Assembly (NCBI RefSeq): GCF_033473495.1
Contig: NC_088936.1
Span: 2,046,001-2,110,000 of the forward strand
DNA: 64,000 bases
Source: Cercospora beticola
Taxonomy: Eukaryota; Ascomycota; Dothideomycetes; Mycosphaerellales; Mycosphaerellaceae
Direction: 5' to 3'
The notes under the pieces were generated by a model. That model did not search any database. It had not been told where the DNA came from and saw only the letters and a list, made by a program, of their open reading frames with translations. Position 1 is the stretch's first letter. The number at the start of each line of letters is the position of its first letter. The position numbers and the translations under genes were made by a program. Below, piece by piece: positions 25,559-37,303 of this stretch.

Positions 25559-27224
25559 GATGCAAGCGAGAAAGGGTGTGCGGCCGAGAGGGACGAAGGG
25601 AGCGTTCAAGGTAATTTTGCTGTTGGCCGGCTCTGGAAGCAGCAGTTATGAGGAGTCTCCTGTCGACAAGAGTGATCGCCCCAATGCGTCGTTTTGGCAA
25701 TACCCAAGGCTGCAAGCCACCGACCACCTTCTGGAGAAGTTCAACCGAAAACTCATCAGGCCGCTTGCGTGGCGCTGCACTCGATTGCGGATCCCAAGCG
25801 ATGTTGGTCCGGTCGTGCACTGACTCCACGAGAACCACGTGCGACCTTCTCAATCGCTTGATGAAAACCACATATAGCGCTCACAGGCTCGACAGGGCTG
25901 ATTGTCATGCGATACGGCTGCCGGCCTCGTGGTCTCTTGAAGATATCTCGTGGCCCACCTGGTCACCGGCGCCTTCGAATCCACATACTGCCGCATTCAC
26001 CGCTGCACGCGTCATATTACTAAAAGTCGCCACCAGTATGGACGTCTCCTATGACTGAGCAACGCTAGATCGAACGCATATGTGCTATACCTCCGCGCCT
26101 CCGCTACTATCGGACGCGACTCCGTTGGCTGCACGGAGCCCCCGAGCGTCTATGACTAGATGTGGAGACGCACTGGACACAGTTTTCTCCGTGTGGATCG
26201 ATGGGGCTATTCAGTAGCGTCGAACCGCCGCACCACTGCACCAGTAGTCACTGGTCGCAATGCCTACATTTAGACATGAATGACACGACCATGGAGACTT
26301 AGCCAACGATAATCTGGATCGATCGGAAAATTCTAGCATTAGCTTCGATTTGTGCCGCAGTGCGGTCATATGCTGATACCACTGCACAGCGTCCTATGCA
26401 GCAAGCTACAGACTACCGGGGAAATTCCTTCACGCTACTGAGTTCGACCAGGTCTACTTCTGCTTGCACTTCAAGTTGCAGTTGTGGATGATGCGGATTC
26501 GGCTTGCCGAGCGCGCAGCTGCATCTGCAACTAGCAGTACGCGAGCAACTTGCTTGAGTGTGGAAGCAGTGGCTGCTACGATTACGCCCGAAAGAACGTC
26601 AGCGCGCAAGTAGTGGCCGCGTACTACCGGAAACCGTAGAACAGCATCCAAGCGAGAGGATTCGCAATGAGTGGAGCGAATGCGTAGCGCAGCTTCTGTT
26701 AACCTTCGACACACACTCGTCAAATGTTCTCGGTCAGGCTTGTTGTCTTGGAGCCTCACCAGCCGGTTCAAGCAGGGCTGAATACTTCAGGAACAGCTGT
26801 GCGCCAAGACAGCAAAGTCATCATCGGAACGTAACTCTGAAAGGCATATCATCGGGAGAGGTGGGCGAAAAGAGTGGACACTGCTCGAATGCGAGACCGA
26901 AAACATCACTTCCTTTAGCGTTGAATATACCAGAAGAGGCTCGCTCCACACATGGAATCCACCTGGTCGTCCGCTTTTGTGCGATAGACTCCTGCGAAGT
27001 AGGCCCGCTTGTAAGGATCATCGTCAACAAGCTATTCTTATCTTTTGGCCACATTAGGATCGTGGAAACTGGATGAAAGATCCGATTACGATGCGATGGA
27101 GCAGAGCCTACGCGCGCAACCCAATGCTTTGCCTTCCATTGGTAAAGTACATTATCGTCCTCACGCAGCGCTGAGACTGCCTTCGTTCCCATCATTTCGT
27201 TGAGCATTCATACCATTGGGCAAG
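25559..27224. other. 1.7-kb intergenic stretch
   Basis: Holds the upstream region of the secreted-protein gene (minus) and of the laccase gene (plus). Open frames here, such as 26,558-27,076 on plus, begin at non-ATG codons and show no domain. I see no gene that can be supported. Confidence 0.5.
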
Positions 27225-29177
27225 ATGCAGGTCCTCAAGTTCATTGCCTGTGCTGCGAGCGTCGTTGGTGCTCTCTCTGTTCAGCGTCCTGACTCCTCAG
27301 CCATCGCGCAACGGGACAGCTGCGATGGAAACACGGCCGAAGATCGAAGTGTCTGGTGTGGCTACGACTTGAACACGAACTGGTACGACGAAGTTCCCGA
27401 CACTGGCGTTACCAGAGAATACTGGCTCGAAGTCACAAACACGACACTTGCCCCTGATGGAGTCGAACGGGTTGTACTATCGATCAATGGCTCAGTGCCC
27501 GGACCGACACTGGAAGGAAATTGGGGCGATACCTTTGTGGTCCATGTCAAGAACAGCTTGACCAACAATGGCACCGGCATTCACTTCCATGGCATTAGGC
27601 AGAACTATACCAATCAGGATGATGGCGTGCCTTCAATCACACAATGTACAACTGCGCCAGGAGATTCCATTACATACACATGGTAAGTCTGCACTTTCGG
27701 GTCTTCACTGGAATCTACAAGCTGAACCTACAACAGGCGAGCTACTCAATACGGCACTTCGTGGTATCATTCTCACTACTCCTTACAAGCATGGGAAGGA
27801 GTCTTCGGCGGTATGGTCATTCATGGGCCAGCGACGGCGAACTATGACGAGGAGATTGGGGTGATGCTCCTCGCCGATTGGGACCACGACACAGTGGATT
27901 CGCTGTACAGTTACGCTCAGACTTCTGGTGAGCACATCGCGTTGTATTGCAACGTTCAACCGACGACTGACTTGTCATGTAGGCCCACCAACGCTAGATA
28001 CTGGACTGATCAACGGCACAAATGTCTGGGGTGACTTGGGTTCTCGCTGGGAGACGAGCCTCACATCTGGATCGACATACCTTCTCCGTCTTGTTAACGC
28101 CGCCATTGACACTCACTGGGATTTCAGCATCGACAACCACACTCTCAAGGTCATTGCAGCTGACTTTGTGCCGATTGTGCCGTACACCACAGAGCGATTG
28201 AGCATTGGAATGGGACAGCGTTACGATGTTATCATCACTGCTGATCAGGGAGATGTTGCCTCGGACTTCTGGTTACGTGCTGTACCGGACTCTTTCTGCT
28301 CTGATAACGACAACAGTGACGACATCAAAGGTATCATTCATTATGATTCCAGCACAGGCACGCCGCAGACCAGCAGCCAAGTTTATGATCAACTCGACTG
28401 CTTTGGAGAGAAGTCCAAGAGCCTCGTGCCGTACTTACCGCTCGACGCATCAACTGCTGCAGCGATTCAAGATGACCTCGCTGTCAGTGTCAGCAAGAAC
28501 GCAGCCAAGCTCTTCAAATGTAAGCAGACCACTCGCGATTTTCGATGAGTCTTACCTGCCGCTCAACTTAAATAGTAACACCTCGGTTCGAATTTTAGGG
28601 TATATCGGAGGCACGTCAATGGACGTAGAGTGGGCCAACCCATCTGCCCTCCAAATCTTCAACAACGACACCAACTGGGCTTCCTCTTCCGGTGTCATCG
28701 AGCTACCCGAGGCCAACACCTGGTCTGTCATCATCATCGAAACCAAAATGGGCGTCGCTCATCCTATCCATCTTCACGGCCACGATTTTTACCAGCTTGC
28801 GCAAGGAACGGGCTCGTACGAATCTGCTGCGCCTACTTTGCAGACTACGAATCCTATCCGACGAGATGTGACTATGTTGCCGGCTTCAGGATATGTGGTT
28901 ATTGCGTTCTACACCGATAACCCTGGTGCTTGGTTGTGTCATTGTCGTAAGTTCAGAAGCTCCTCCATCGTGCTTTTGGTGTGTGTGGTGGCTAATTCGT
29001 GATGTTTGATATCCAGATATCGGCTGGCATACCGAAGAAGGTTTTGCTTTACAGTTCATTGAACGATACGACGAAATTGCTGCGCTATATGATGAGGATA
29101 AGTTGAACGATACTTGCTCGGCGTGGAACGACTATGTTGGTGTGAGTGGGATTATGGATGAGGGAAGTGGAGTGTAA
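27225..29177 (+). CDS. Laccase / multicopper oxidase
   Basis: Secreted multicopper oxidase that oxidises phenolics with reduction of O2 to water. Five exons: 27,225-27,682, 27,737-27,927, 27,983-28,519, 28,599-28,946, 29,017-29,177, giving 564 residues. All four copper motifs are present: HFHG (exon 1), WYHSHYS (exon 2), HPIHLHGHDFY (exon 4) and HCHIGWH, which is split by the last intron. The residue ten after the motif cysteine is Phe, where Met or Leu is also possible in the family; Phe is associated with higher redox potential. Start: the ATG at 27,225 gives a signal peptide (MQVLKFIACAASVVGALS). The C-terminus ends in GSGV, like the DSG(L/I/V) tails of ascomycete laccases. An S53 peptidase gene follows on the same strand 1 kb downstream. 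Confidence 0.93.
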
Positions 29178-30203
29178 TCTTGTGGGGATTGGTCGCGCAT
29201 GAGGATATTGGTCACGAAGTCGAGGTTGGAGTTTACCTTAATGTTTCACGAAAACGACAATGCGAGAAGATGTCTACGAAAGTATGATTTGGTCTGGTCT
29301 CGCTAACATTGAATAGCTTTTTCGCGCATCAATGGGACTATGTTCAAGACGTTCTGAGCACACGAGTTCCATGTTCTGCCTCCGAGCCTTTTCCAAAGCA
29401 CTCATCCTCCACTACCAGAGCAGAGATTTCAAGGTCAGTCCCAGCATCGCGTGGAGCCTGCGAAAATATGATGCTTGGCTTAGTGATCTGGGAAACTTTA
29501 GTAGATGGAAGAGGAACTCTAAAGGGCTGAACCTTGTATTCCCTTTGTCCTGTTTGTCCTGGGGTTCGTTCTCGACCAGAATGGACTGCTTATACTCACG
29601 GAATACGCAGCGCTGCACGAACTTGCGGAGTTCAACACCTGGTGGCCATCTACAAAGAGCCGTATTGGTAAGAGTTCCAGATCTTCAAAACAACATATGC
29701 TTGCAATTGCCGGCCGATGGCGAAATTAAGTTATGAATCAACATTTCCATCCCTGTAGCCTGCGTATTCGAGAAAGTGTGCGCGCACAAAGAGATCCAAT
29801 CTATGTAACGGATTTGTTCCAGAATTGAATTGCAACAGGCAAATGGTCGAGCAAGAAAGAATCAGCTGAACTGCTGTCTGACTACTTCCTGCATTTGCTC
29901 GGGCAGTACGGTCCGTCATATGCATACGCGGGTACTGAGCACAGAGCAGGACGTCTACTCTGCAATTTTGCATGGGTCACTGCCAATCACGCAGCTCATG
30001 GTGTCCAGGAACGACCAGTTCAGATTCTTGAGAGTGGAAACATAAAGCTAGAGGCCCTGCTTTCCGATCACCGAAGGCATATCACGGACTGTAGTGAACA
30101 CCCCCTGGTGACTTCTCTAGCACGCGACAAGAGCCAGGACTGGCCACATGAATCATTCTTTGACCTCAATGCTGCACATCCACCAGCAATCGCAGTGGTG
30201 ATC
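29178..30203. other. Intergenic between laccase and S53 peptidase
   Basis: Laccase 3' flank and peptidase promoter. The peptidase frame stays open upstream to about 29,895 but without an ATG, and that part has no family resemblance. No other gene seen. Confidence 0.5.
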
Positions 30204-32232
30204 ATGCTGAGCAAACTTGCTCTACTAACATTGGCTGTGCCTACTCTCGCCGCCATTCACGAACAGCTTTCAAGATTGCCATACGGATGGAAGGAAAGCT
30301 CGCAATCGGTTCCCGACAACAGTACCATCCACCTGCAAATTGCTTTGTCGTACTCAAACCTCGATCAGCTCGAATCTAGATTGAAGGAGATTTCTGATCC
30401 TGGAAGTTCGCAATATGGCCAATATCTCGACCTCGAAGACATCAACAAACTATTTGCCCCATCGAAAGAGTCTGCTGAAGTTGTAACGAACTGGCTCAAG
30501 AACAATGGCGCAACATCCATCACCTCAGACGGGCATACAGTTTGCTTTGAGACCACGATCGAATTAGCGAACAAAATGCTTTCTGCCAACTTCCAGCTCT
30601 ATACGGACGATTTCGAGGACAAATTGCGTACTTCACAATACTCCCTGCCGGACGATCTGATTCCATATATTGACTTCGTTTCTCCAACGACTTATTTCGG
30701 CAGTCCCAAAGCCCACGGCATCAGATACCGCGAGGTACCACCGATTTATGACGATGCATGGCAAGAGTCTTGCACGAGAACTTTCACAATACAAACTCGT
30801 GATCGTGAGATGCTCTCTGTCGATTTATTGACTCTGAGTTGCCTGCGAAAGCACTACAACATTGGCGACTACCAAGCTGATCCCCATTCCGGAAGCAACG
30901 TCGGCTTTGGAAACTTTCTCAACCAGTCCGCAAGCTACTCAGATCTGGAACAATTCGAGAACCTCTTCAACATTCCCTCTCAGAACTTTACAGTGACCCT
31001 ACTTAACGGTGCTATCGACAACCAGGATCCAGAAGTCGCGATCCCGCATGAGGCAAACTTGGATCTTCAGAGCATCGTGAGTCTGATAGACGGCCTCCCC
31101 ATCGAATCGTACAACGTTCGTGGCCTGGCGCCTTTCGTTCCGGATCTTCTGTTTCCGAATATCTCCAGCAACACGAACGAGCCGTTTCTCCAGCTGTACA
31201 CGCATCTTCTGTCACTGCCTAACTCCGAACTGCCCTGGGTCATCACAAACAGCTATGGTGATCACGAGAATACTGTCCCCCAGTACTACGCTAAGCGTAT
31301 TTGCAACATGATTGGCATGCTGGGTTTACGGGGACGCACTGTCCTCCACTCTACTGGAGACGAGGGTGTTGGTGCAGTATGCCTCGCGAACGGAATATAT
31401 GGAGCTGCAGAATTCACCCCGCAGTTTCCTCCCACTTGCCCATATGTTACCGCCGTGGGTGGCACGAACTTCTTCGAGAATGTAGAAGCTTGGAACTCTA
31501 GTGGCGGCGGTTTCAGTGACTACTTTCCAACACCTTGGTACCAGAAAGATGCCATACAAACATACCTTGACGAGCACATCAGCTCCGAGGCTAAGAGCTA
31601 TTACTCTTGGAACAAATACGCCAATTTCGCCGGTCGTGGGATTCCGGATGTCTCAGGCCATAGCTTTTTCCCACTGTAAGGCCCCATCCTCATCTATACC
31701 TCTTGCTAGTTTTTCCTTCAAGCTGACATCCAGGTTTTAGCTTTCCTGTCGTCCTCAACGGTACAATCAATCCAGGCGGGGGAACTTCTGCCGCTGTCCC
31801 TCAAGTAGCCGCCATCTTTGCCCTCTTGAACGACGCTCGCTTTCGGGCTGGCCAACCTGCAATCGGGTTTGCGAATCCATGGCTATACGCCAACGCTAGA
31901 AATAGCCTTGTCGATGTCATTCATGGCGGCTCCGTGGGCTGCAGTGGCACGAATATGCAAACGAATAAGCCGATCCCTGGAGCAGGAATTATTCCCTATG
32001 CGAGCTGGATTGCTACTGTTGGTTGGGATCCGGTAAGCAGACGCACGTTTTATTGTTCAAGTTGATTGTTCTTCGAGTTGGTCAGAAGGCTTGCGGTCGG
32101 CAGTGTTTCGGTTGAGAATGATTCAATAGGCGGGACAGATTGTTGAAACAGATCGTCTAACGAGTGGTCTAGGTGACCGGGCTTGGGTATCCCGACTTCC
32201 AGAAGATGAAAAACATTGCATTGAGTCGGTAG
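30204..32232 (+). CDS. S53 family serine-carboxyl peptidase (sedolisin / tripeptidyl-peptidase type)
   Basis: Secreted acid protease with an N-terminal pro-kumamolisin domain (about residues 25-170) followed by the S53 catalytic domain. Exons 30,204-31,675, 31,741-32,032 and 32,173-32,232, 607 residues. Family catalytic residues are visible: Glu283 and Asp287 in HEANLDLQ, the oxyanion Asp386 in STGDEGVG, and Ser507 in GGTSAAVP. The C-terminal calcium-site region (DVIHGG...GWDPVTGLGYPDF) is complete only when the small third exon is added. The ATG at 30,204 gives a clear signal peptide. Odd points: residues near 195-215, just before CLRKHYNIGDY, look longer than usual, but no frame-keeping intron fits; the second exon uses an acceptor 8 bases beyond a first CAG. 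It follows the laccase on the same strand. Confidence 0.9.
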
Positions 32233-32963
32233 ATCTGGAGCAATGATACTTCCAAAGGATCGTGTTCCCTGCTTGCCAGCAAAAGTGCTTCGTTCACCAG
32301 GTATCCGTTCGGAAATGGGCCGAGTCGACTGCCACGACGGCTTCGAGATTGCAGGTATCTTCGAGAGCTGATAAAACGGTCGGGAACTCCAGGTTTGGTA
32401 GAAACAAAGTCAGAAGCTGAACGTTCGGTAGTTTAGAGGAGGTCGGAAGAACGTATGCAAGCAGAAGGGTCTATTTGCAACGAGCATCCAGGACTATATG
32501 CGAGCGTCTCATGGTGCTTCGGTGAAACCGTGTGCCATCGGAAGTCTTTGTTGCTGTTTGTGAGTGTTTGCCTTGGAAGTCTTCTCTTGCACAAACATAC
32601 CTCCTTCGTTCGTTGTTTCTGCCACAACCTGTGTGTGAACATCGAACTTCTTCTCGCTTCAGCACTTTCGAGTGCCATTTTCAATCAGGGGTATATAAGC
32701 ATCAGAAAGATCATGTACATGTATATGTGCAGGCAGTAAGAGCGCCAATGAGATTTGCAATGGCAACTCAGCTCCGTTGCTCTTTCCAGTGAAAAGTGAA
32801 GCGTTTGGCACATGCATGCCAAGCCGCAGCTTGCCTACCCAGGCAGGAACTGGTTCACTCTCCAGCCAATTCAATCCACTTTCGGTTAGCAAATGGGCTT
32901 GCAACTCAGAAACATCATTTGCCCTCAGTCGCATCAACTCGTCAACACAGACGCATCACCGAC
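32233..32963. other. Intergenic and promoter of the LPxEIR-motif gene
   Basis: No gene supported. Contains a TATA-like box listed separately. Open frames on both strands here overlap each other and lack domains. Confidence 0.5.
32692..32699 (+). promoter_or_regulatory. TATA-like box
   Basis: TATATAAG preceded by AGGGG, about 265 bases upstream of the ATG at 32,964. Position and sequence fit a core promoter element. AGGGG is also the core of stress-response elements in yeast. Functional use is inferred. Confidence 0.45.
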
Positions 32964-33851
32964 ATGAGTTCCGATAACAAAACCATTCTGGACTGCCCTC
33001 TCGAGTCTCAAAGCGCGGACTCGAATATGGCTGTCGGCGGAACCACAACCGCCAACACTGTCCTCGATACTGCGGTGAATAGCAACGAGTGCAGCATCCA
33101 AGAGGCGCCAGCAGAACCGAAACTGAAAGGCTTTATGCGCCTCCCAGCAGAGATCCGCCTCCAAATCTACGAAGACCTCTTCACTCCTTCTCCTGGCATT
33201 ATCGCGAAATGCCATCCCGCAGAGCAGACTTGCCGCTTGACTCCTGCCAAAATCTCCACAGACCTCGCCAATACCACGCCGTTGTCCGCCATCTCCACCC
33301 GCCGCACCTACGGGTGCCACTGCGACTACTGCAAATTCAGCAGTGCCCTCCTTCTCACGAACCACCAAATTTGCTCTGAGGCAGCACCAGTCCTCGAGTC
33401 CACATTCCAATTCGGACTCAACCTCAAAATGGAATGGTGGCAATTCACCTGGGCCAAGTTTGATCTTGAATCAACCGGTCTCTGGGGCCTGAAAGATGAC
33501 TACACACAAAACGTCCCAAAGTTCGTGAAGGTGTGCGTGATCCATTTCGACTACTTCGAGCCAGAAAGCATCCTTGAAATGGACAGCATGCGTCAGGTCG
33601 CCAGAGATTTGGCGTTCCTCCATCATTTGGCGGATCAGGTCAAGTTTGTTGTGGAAGTGCACATTGCACTTGCGTTCGAGGAGAGACAAGTGGGTTGGTC
33701 GGAGGCGGTCAGTGAGAAGAGCGAGGCAAGTGAGCAGTTCGTTACCGAGCAGGAGACTAAAGCACAGGAAATGAAGGCCGAGTTGATCGAAGGTTTGATG
33801 GAGGAGTTCGAGCTGAAGGAGAAGAAGTTTAGGATGTTGGATGGGGAGTGA
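32964..33851 (+). CDS. LPxEIR-motif protein of unknown function (295 aa)
   Basis: Single-exon gene. Near residue 55 lies GFMRLPAEIRLQIYEDLF, the F-box-like LPxE(I/L)R..IY helix that opens many uncharacterised fungal proteins. A CHCDYC sequence follows at about residue 119, and the last 60 residues are rich in Glu and Lys, predicting a charged helix or coiled coil. The frame is open further upstream but the first ATG is at 32,964, close to a TATA-like box. No enzymatic motif is visible. Members of this broad group are often adaptor or unknown proteins; the role is not inferable here. It is convergent with the channel gene on the other strand. Confidence 0.75.
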   Translation: MSSDNKTILDCPLESQSADSNMAVGGTTTANTVLDTAVNSNECSIQEAPAEPKLKGFMRLPAEIRLQIYEDLFTPSPGIIAKCHPAEQTCRLTPAKISTDLANTTPLSAISTRRTYGCHCDYCKFSSALLLTNHQICSEAAPVLESTFQFGLNLKMEWWQFTWAKFDLESTGLWGLKDDYTQNVPKFVKVCVIHFDYFEPESILEMDSMRQVARDLAFLHHLADQVKFVVEVHIALAFEERQVGWSEAVSEKSEASEQFVTEQETKAQEMKAELIEGLMEEFELKEKKFRMLDGE

Positions 33852-34102
33852 TCAGGCCTACGAGGAGAGCGAGCTGGTACTGGTTTTGGCTTTTGGAATT
33901 GACCTGGAAGTATGTTTCGAAGAGATCGAGGACTTGATCACAGTCAGCGCGGTCTGACTTTGCGAGTTGCATACTGCGAGGCTGCGATTGGACTGCGCAG
34001 TGGCGCAACTATGATAGGGACAGCCCCGTCTGGGCCACGTCCAGAAAAGAAGTTCTCGTAGCAGAGAGCTAGTAATACAAATCTCCACCTACTCAAAATG
34101 TA

Positions 34103-36556
34103 TCACACCGCCTCGCCATCAATCCGCTGCGCAGTGTCGTCCGGGTCTGGAATTGGCAATTCTCCCTCCTCACCGTTCGTCCCCGTAGTTCCCATCGTAC
34201 CTCTCGTTCCCCTCCTCCTAAACCCATTCATCCTGCTCCTTGACCTCGAAAAACCAAAAACGCCACTCGCCTCGCTAAAGCCACTCCTAGAGCCTCTCCG
34301 TGCCCGCAAAGCGCTCAAATAGTCTAACCCATCATACAAGTCTCCCGAAAGCACTTCATCGACATCGTCCATTTCATCCAAGATTTCCTGTGGTGGGTCT
34401 GCGTCGAATACGGCTTGCAAGTCTCCGTGTGCACCGAAACGCTCCCACATGCTGAGCCAGGTGTGCTTGCGAGGAGGTGAGAGGAAGCGAGCACGTTTCC
34501 AGAGGTAGCGGCGCTCGTACCAGGAAATGAGTAGTAAGATCGGCGCATTGAGGACACGCACTGCTGTGATGTTGACCTTGTGGAACCAACGCGGTGTGAG
34601 CACGAACTTGAGCGGGAGTAAAGTCATGAACGCGAGGACGTTCGTCGGTGGACGATATGCGAATAACGAATCTGACTTGACGCCTTCAAATGTGAGAACC
34701 GCGCGTCGGAATTGGATCTCGGCTGTGGCATTCCTGGACAAGCTGTTGTAAGTATTTGAAAGCATGGCCACGAGGATCGTCAAGAAGAGCGTGTTCCCCA
34801 GAAAAGCGAATGTGATCATCAGCAGAGGTCCAAGGAACCAGTGCATCTCGACGCTACGTTGAATGCCAGTCCCATCCAGGCCAAACCAGATCCAGAGCAT
34901 CCATTTTGAGATAGTGAGGACAGTGTGAGTGAGGAAACCCTCTTGCGTCTCGGATAACCACCACATTGCGAGGATGAAGCCGCCGAAGCACCAACAGGCA
35001 ATAACTGTTAAGAAGGTGAAGTCTGACATCATGGCTCGCAAGGAGATGAAGAGCATATTCTCTGGCATCAAGCAGAACGCCAGTCGTGGTAAGAGGACAG
35101 GTGCTGCCATGGCGAGAATATCTTCTGCCAGCCAACCGATCGTGGGATCGTTCTGCACTAGTCCGTGCATGCGAGTGCAGAAATAGACGCTGAATATGAG
35201 AACGAATGTGATGTCGAGGAAAGACCAAAGGTTTTCGGTGTGTACAGTCCAGCCGTGCTCGCATATTGAAGCCAGTTCGTCCAAGTTCCAGCCAATGGCA
35301 TAGATGATGAAGACGAGTTCCATTTTGGTGAATTGAGTATGTTGTCGTCCGAATGTCCGGGACTTGCTGAGCATTGTCGCGACATAGAGAACAAGTAGTA
35401 TGACGAACTGGCACCCTTCGATGATGTTTCTCGTGCGAGGGACTATCAGCCGGTACTGATTCAGAATTGGCGCTCTTCGCGGGTCGTACAGGGTGATTCC
35501 GCGGTTCTTGTAGTGGTCTGGGATGATGTCGATGAACGACGTAGGCGTGTAGATGATCCGCCCTCGGTATACATTCTCTACGATCTTCTGGCATGCCGAA
35601 GCGCTCAGAAAGCTCTTGGCTTCCGAGACAATAGCAACTTCCAACGCAGTCAGCATTCGCTGATATTCGGGCCTCGCCAAATGCCATCTTATTGACCAGT
35701 GCAGTTCTGTGCGATGCTCACGAGCCACTTCCCGAGGTGCGTTCTGGAATGGCTCGAAGCCTGCAACCAAGACGTTGGCCAATGTCAAAAGGCCCATTCT
35801 GCCTTCATGATCTTCGTCGAAGCGTCGTAATATTCGAGCTGCTACGAGCTCGCATAGATGCGCTCTTGTGACGTTGACTGTGTTGTGATGTGCCTGATAC
35901 GACTGTTCGCGTAAGAATTGAACTCGATTCACCAATAAGCAGAACACCACCGAGACATCGTCCGGATCGTAAAGATGGTCTACTAGTGGCCGGACCACGG
36001 CAACGTTCATTCTGGGACTCTTCAGCTGCTCGCTGCTATATGGATCGTCTACATACATCTACGTCAGCTACATGCAGTAGTGATGAGAGGACCGCGAAAG
36101 CCTACCTATGCTGGCGATGACGAGCCGTCTGATCTTATGTATCGTTGTATAAACAGGCAGTGAACTGTGTGGGTTCGGCGCTCTGGGATCATCGTTCTTT
36201 CGCGGAGGATAACACCCATCATCATCTGCCTCTTCGTGATCGCCCAGCAGTGTCTCTTGCTCCTCTCTTCTTCTCGCTATCCGCAATGCCTCTTGCATGT
36301 TCTTGGCGCTTCCACCTTTGAATGTGTTTCGCTTGGGCATTCCAGGTCGCGGTCGCGGCTGCGGGCTCTCCATCCGGATGTGAGCGGAGCTCGCGCGATC
36401 TCCATCGTCGTCGCCATCGTGGTCGGAGTGGTGGGTGCCCGCGTCTGAAGGTTCAGGTTCTGTGGTTTGATATTCGGGTTCGAGGAAGGTTGTCCTCGCT
36501 GGTGACGCGCTTGGCTGCTCCGCCGTCTGCGGCGACGGGAGCGCATCGCGGTCCAT
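34103..36556 (-). CDS. YVC1: Vacuolar TRP-type cation channel, Yvc1 family
   Basis: Two exons, 36,556-36,106 and 36,048-34,103, with a 57-base intron; 798 residues. The product is expected to release Ca2+ from the vacuole, as Yvc1 does in yeast. After an acidic disordered N-terminus comes the conserved cytoplasmic segment (DDPYSSEQLK, VRPLVDHLYDPDDVS, NRVQFLREQSYQAH, ARILRRFDED). Six to seven hydrophobic helices follow, including IIEGCQFVILLVLYVATML, LWSFLDITFVLIFSVYF and FLGPLLMITFAFLGNTLF. The pore region is the KWMLWIWFGLDGTG segment before the last helix. The C-terminal tail holds an acidic cluster (DEMDDVDEVLSGD), as in the family, and an Arg/Ser/Gly-rich end. An earlier intron acceptor would break the frame; the one used restores SIDDPYS. 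It is divergent from the esterase gene. Confidence 0.93.
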
Positions 36557-37303
36557 TTTGACCGAAGGACTGCAGTTTAGTGACCTAGATGAGGCGGTGC
36601 CAACAATGAGGGACGAGGGAGACGATCAATGGGCCGTGAAGGACATTTTCGGCGATGAGACAGAAGGCGGGGTGGAGGGCGGCAGCTTGCTTGGATGAGG
36701 TTTGCATGATGATGCGAGGCAGCATCTCGGCGACGAAGCCTGCTGCCGTCCCATTGTGGCGCTTGCTTCTTCACACACCTCGCCGCCCGAACTTCTTGCC
36801 CATGTCGGCAGATCTGATCCTCTTATCTCTCCCGTGCATCCGATGCATGATATCAGCCGACCAGACCGGGGAGCTGGGAGAGCTTCGGAGGGAGGAAGTG
36901 CTAACTACTGCGGACCTGGCCCCGCCAAGTCCTCTTCCGCCCACCACTCATTATCATGTTCGAGATGCGTTGTCTTATTCGCAGTAGCTGACTTCAATGG
37001 TCTTCCTGCATGAGTACATTGACGAGCATGGAGCTTGAAGGATGGAGTGTCGCTCATACTCGAGATCCCCACCACGACTTCATGTTACGAATGGAAGGTC
37101 AGTCCGCGTAGGATGAGGCATCCTTCTCGCACACACGGGACTCCAGGCTGTGACTGCCTGTCAGTAGTAAATACAGGTCACTGCTCCTGCATCATCGATC
37201 AGAGATTGTTGTTTCCATGTCATTTCCATGTCGTTTCCTTGATCATAACACTTGATCATAACACTTGATCATAACACACACAACGTTGAATACACGAGCC
37301 ACC
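36557..37303. other. Divergent promoter region, YVC1 and esterase
   Basis: 747 bases between two divergent start codons. It carries two short tandem repeat arrays just upstream of the esterase ATG, listed separately. No gene is supported. Confidence 0.6.
37212..37276 (+). repeat. Two adjacent short tandem repeats in esterase promoter
   Basis: At 37,212-37,237 the 11-base unit TTTCCATGTC(A/G) is repeated a little over twice. Immediately after, at 37,238-37,276, the 13-base unit CTTGATCATAACA occurs three times without change. The array ends 27 bases before the esterase ATG, so it lies in the 5' leader or core promoter. Each unit contains the palindrome TGATCA. Confidence 0.9.

Noticed and set aside
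26558..27076. 172-codon open frame on plus upstream of the laccase
   Set aside because: Starts at GTG, contains no ATG with a plausible protein, and shows no domain.
29895..30203. Upstream extension of the S53 peptidase frame
   Set aside because: Begins at a TTG and would bury the signal peptide; the ATG at 30,204 fits the family.
30770..30850. Intron inside exon 1 of the S53 peptidase to remove an apparent insertion
   Set aside because: Candidate GT-AG pairs there are 34-40 bases and break the frame; the uninterrupted frame is kept.
34854..35687. 277-codon open frame on minus in a second phase
   Set aside because: Overlaps the YVC1 transmembrane exon in another frame; His/Arg-rich product without motifs.
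37238..37276. Short identical repeats as a CRISPR array
   Set aside because: The units are directly adjacent without spacers and the genome is fungal.
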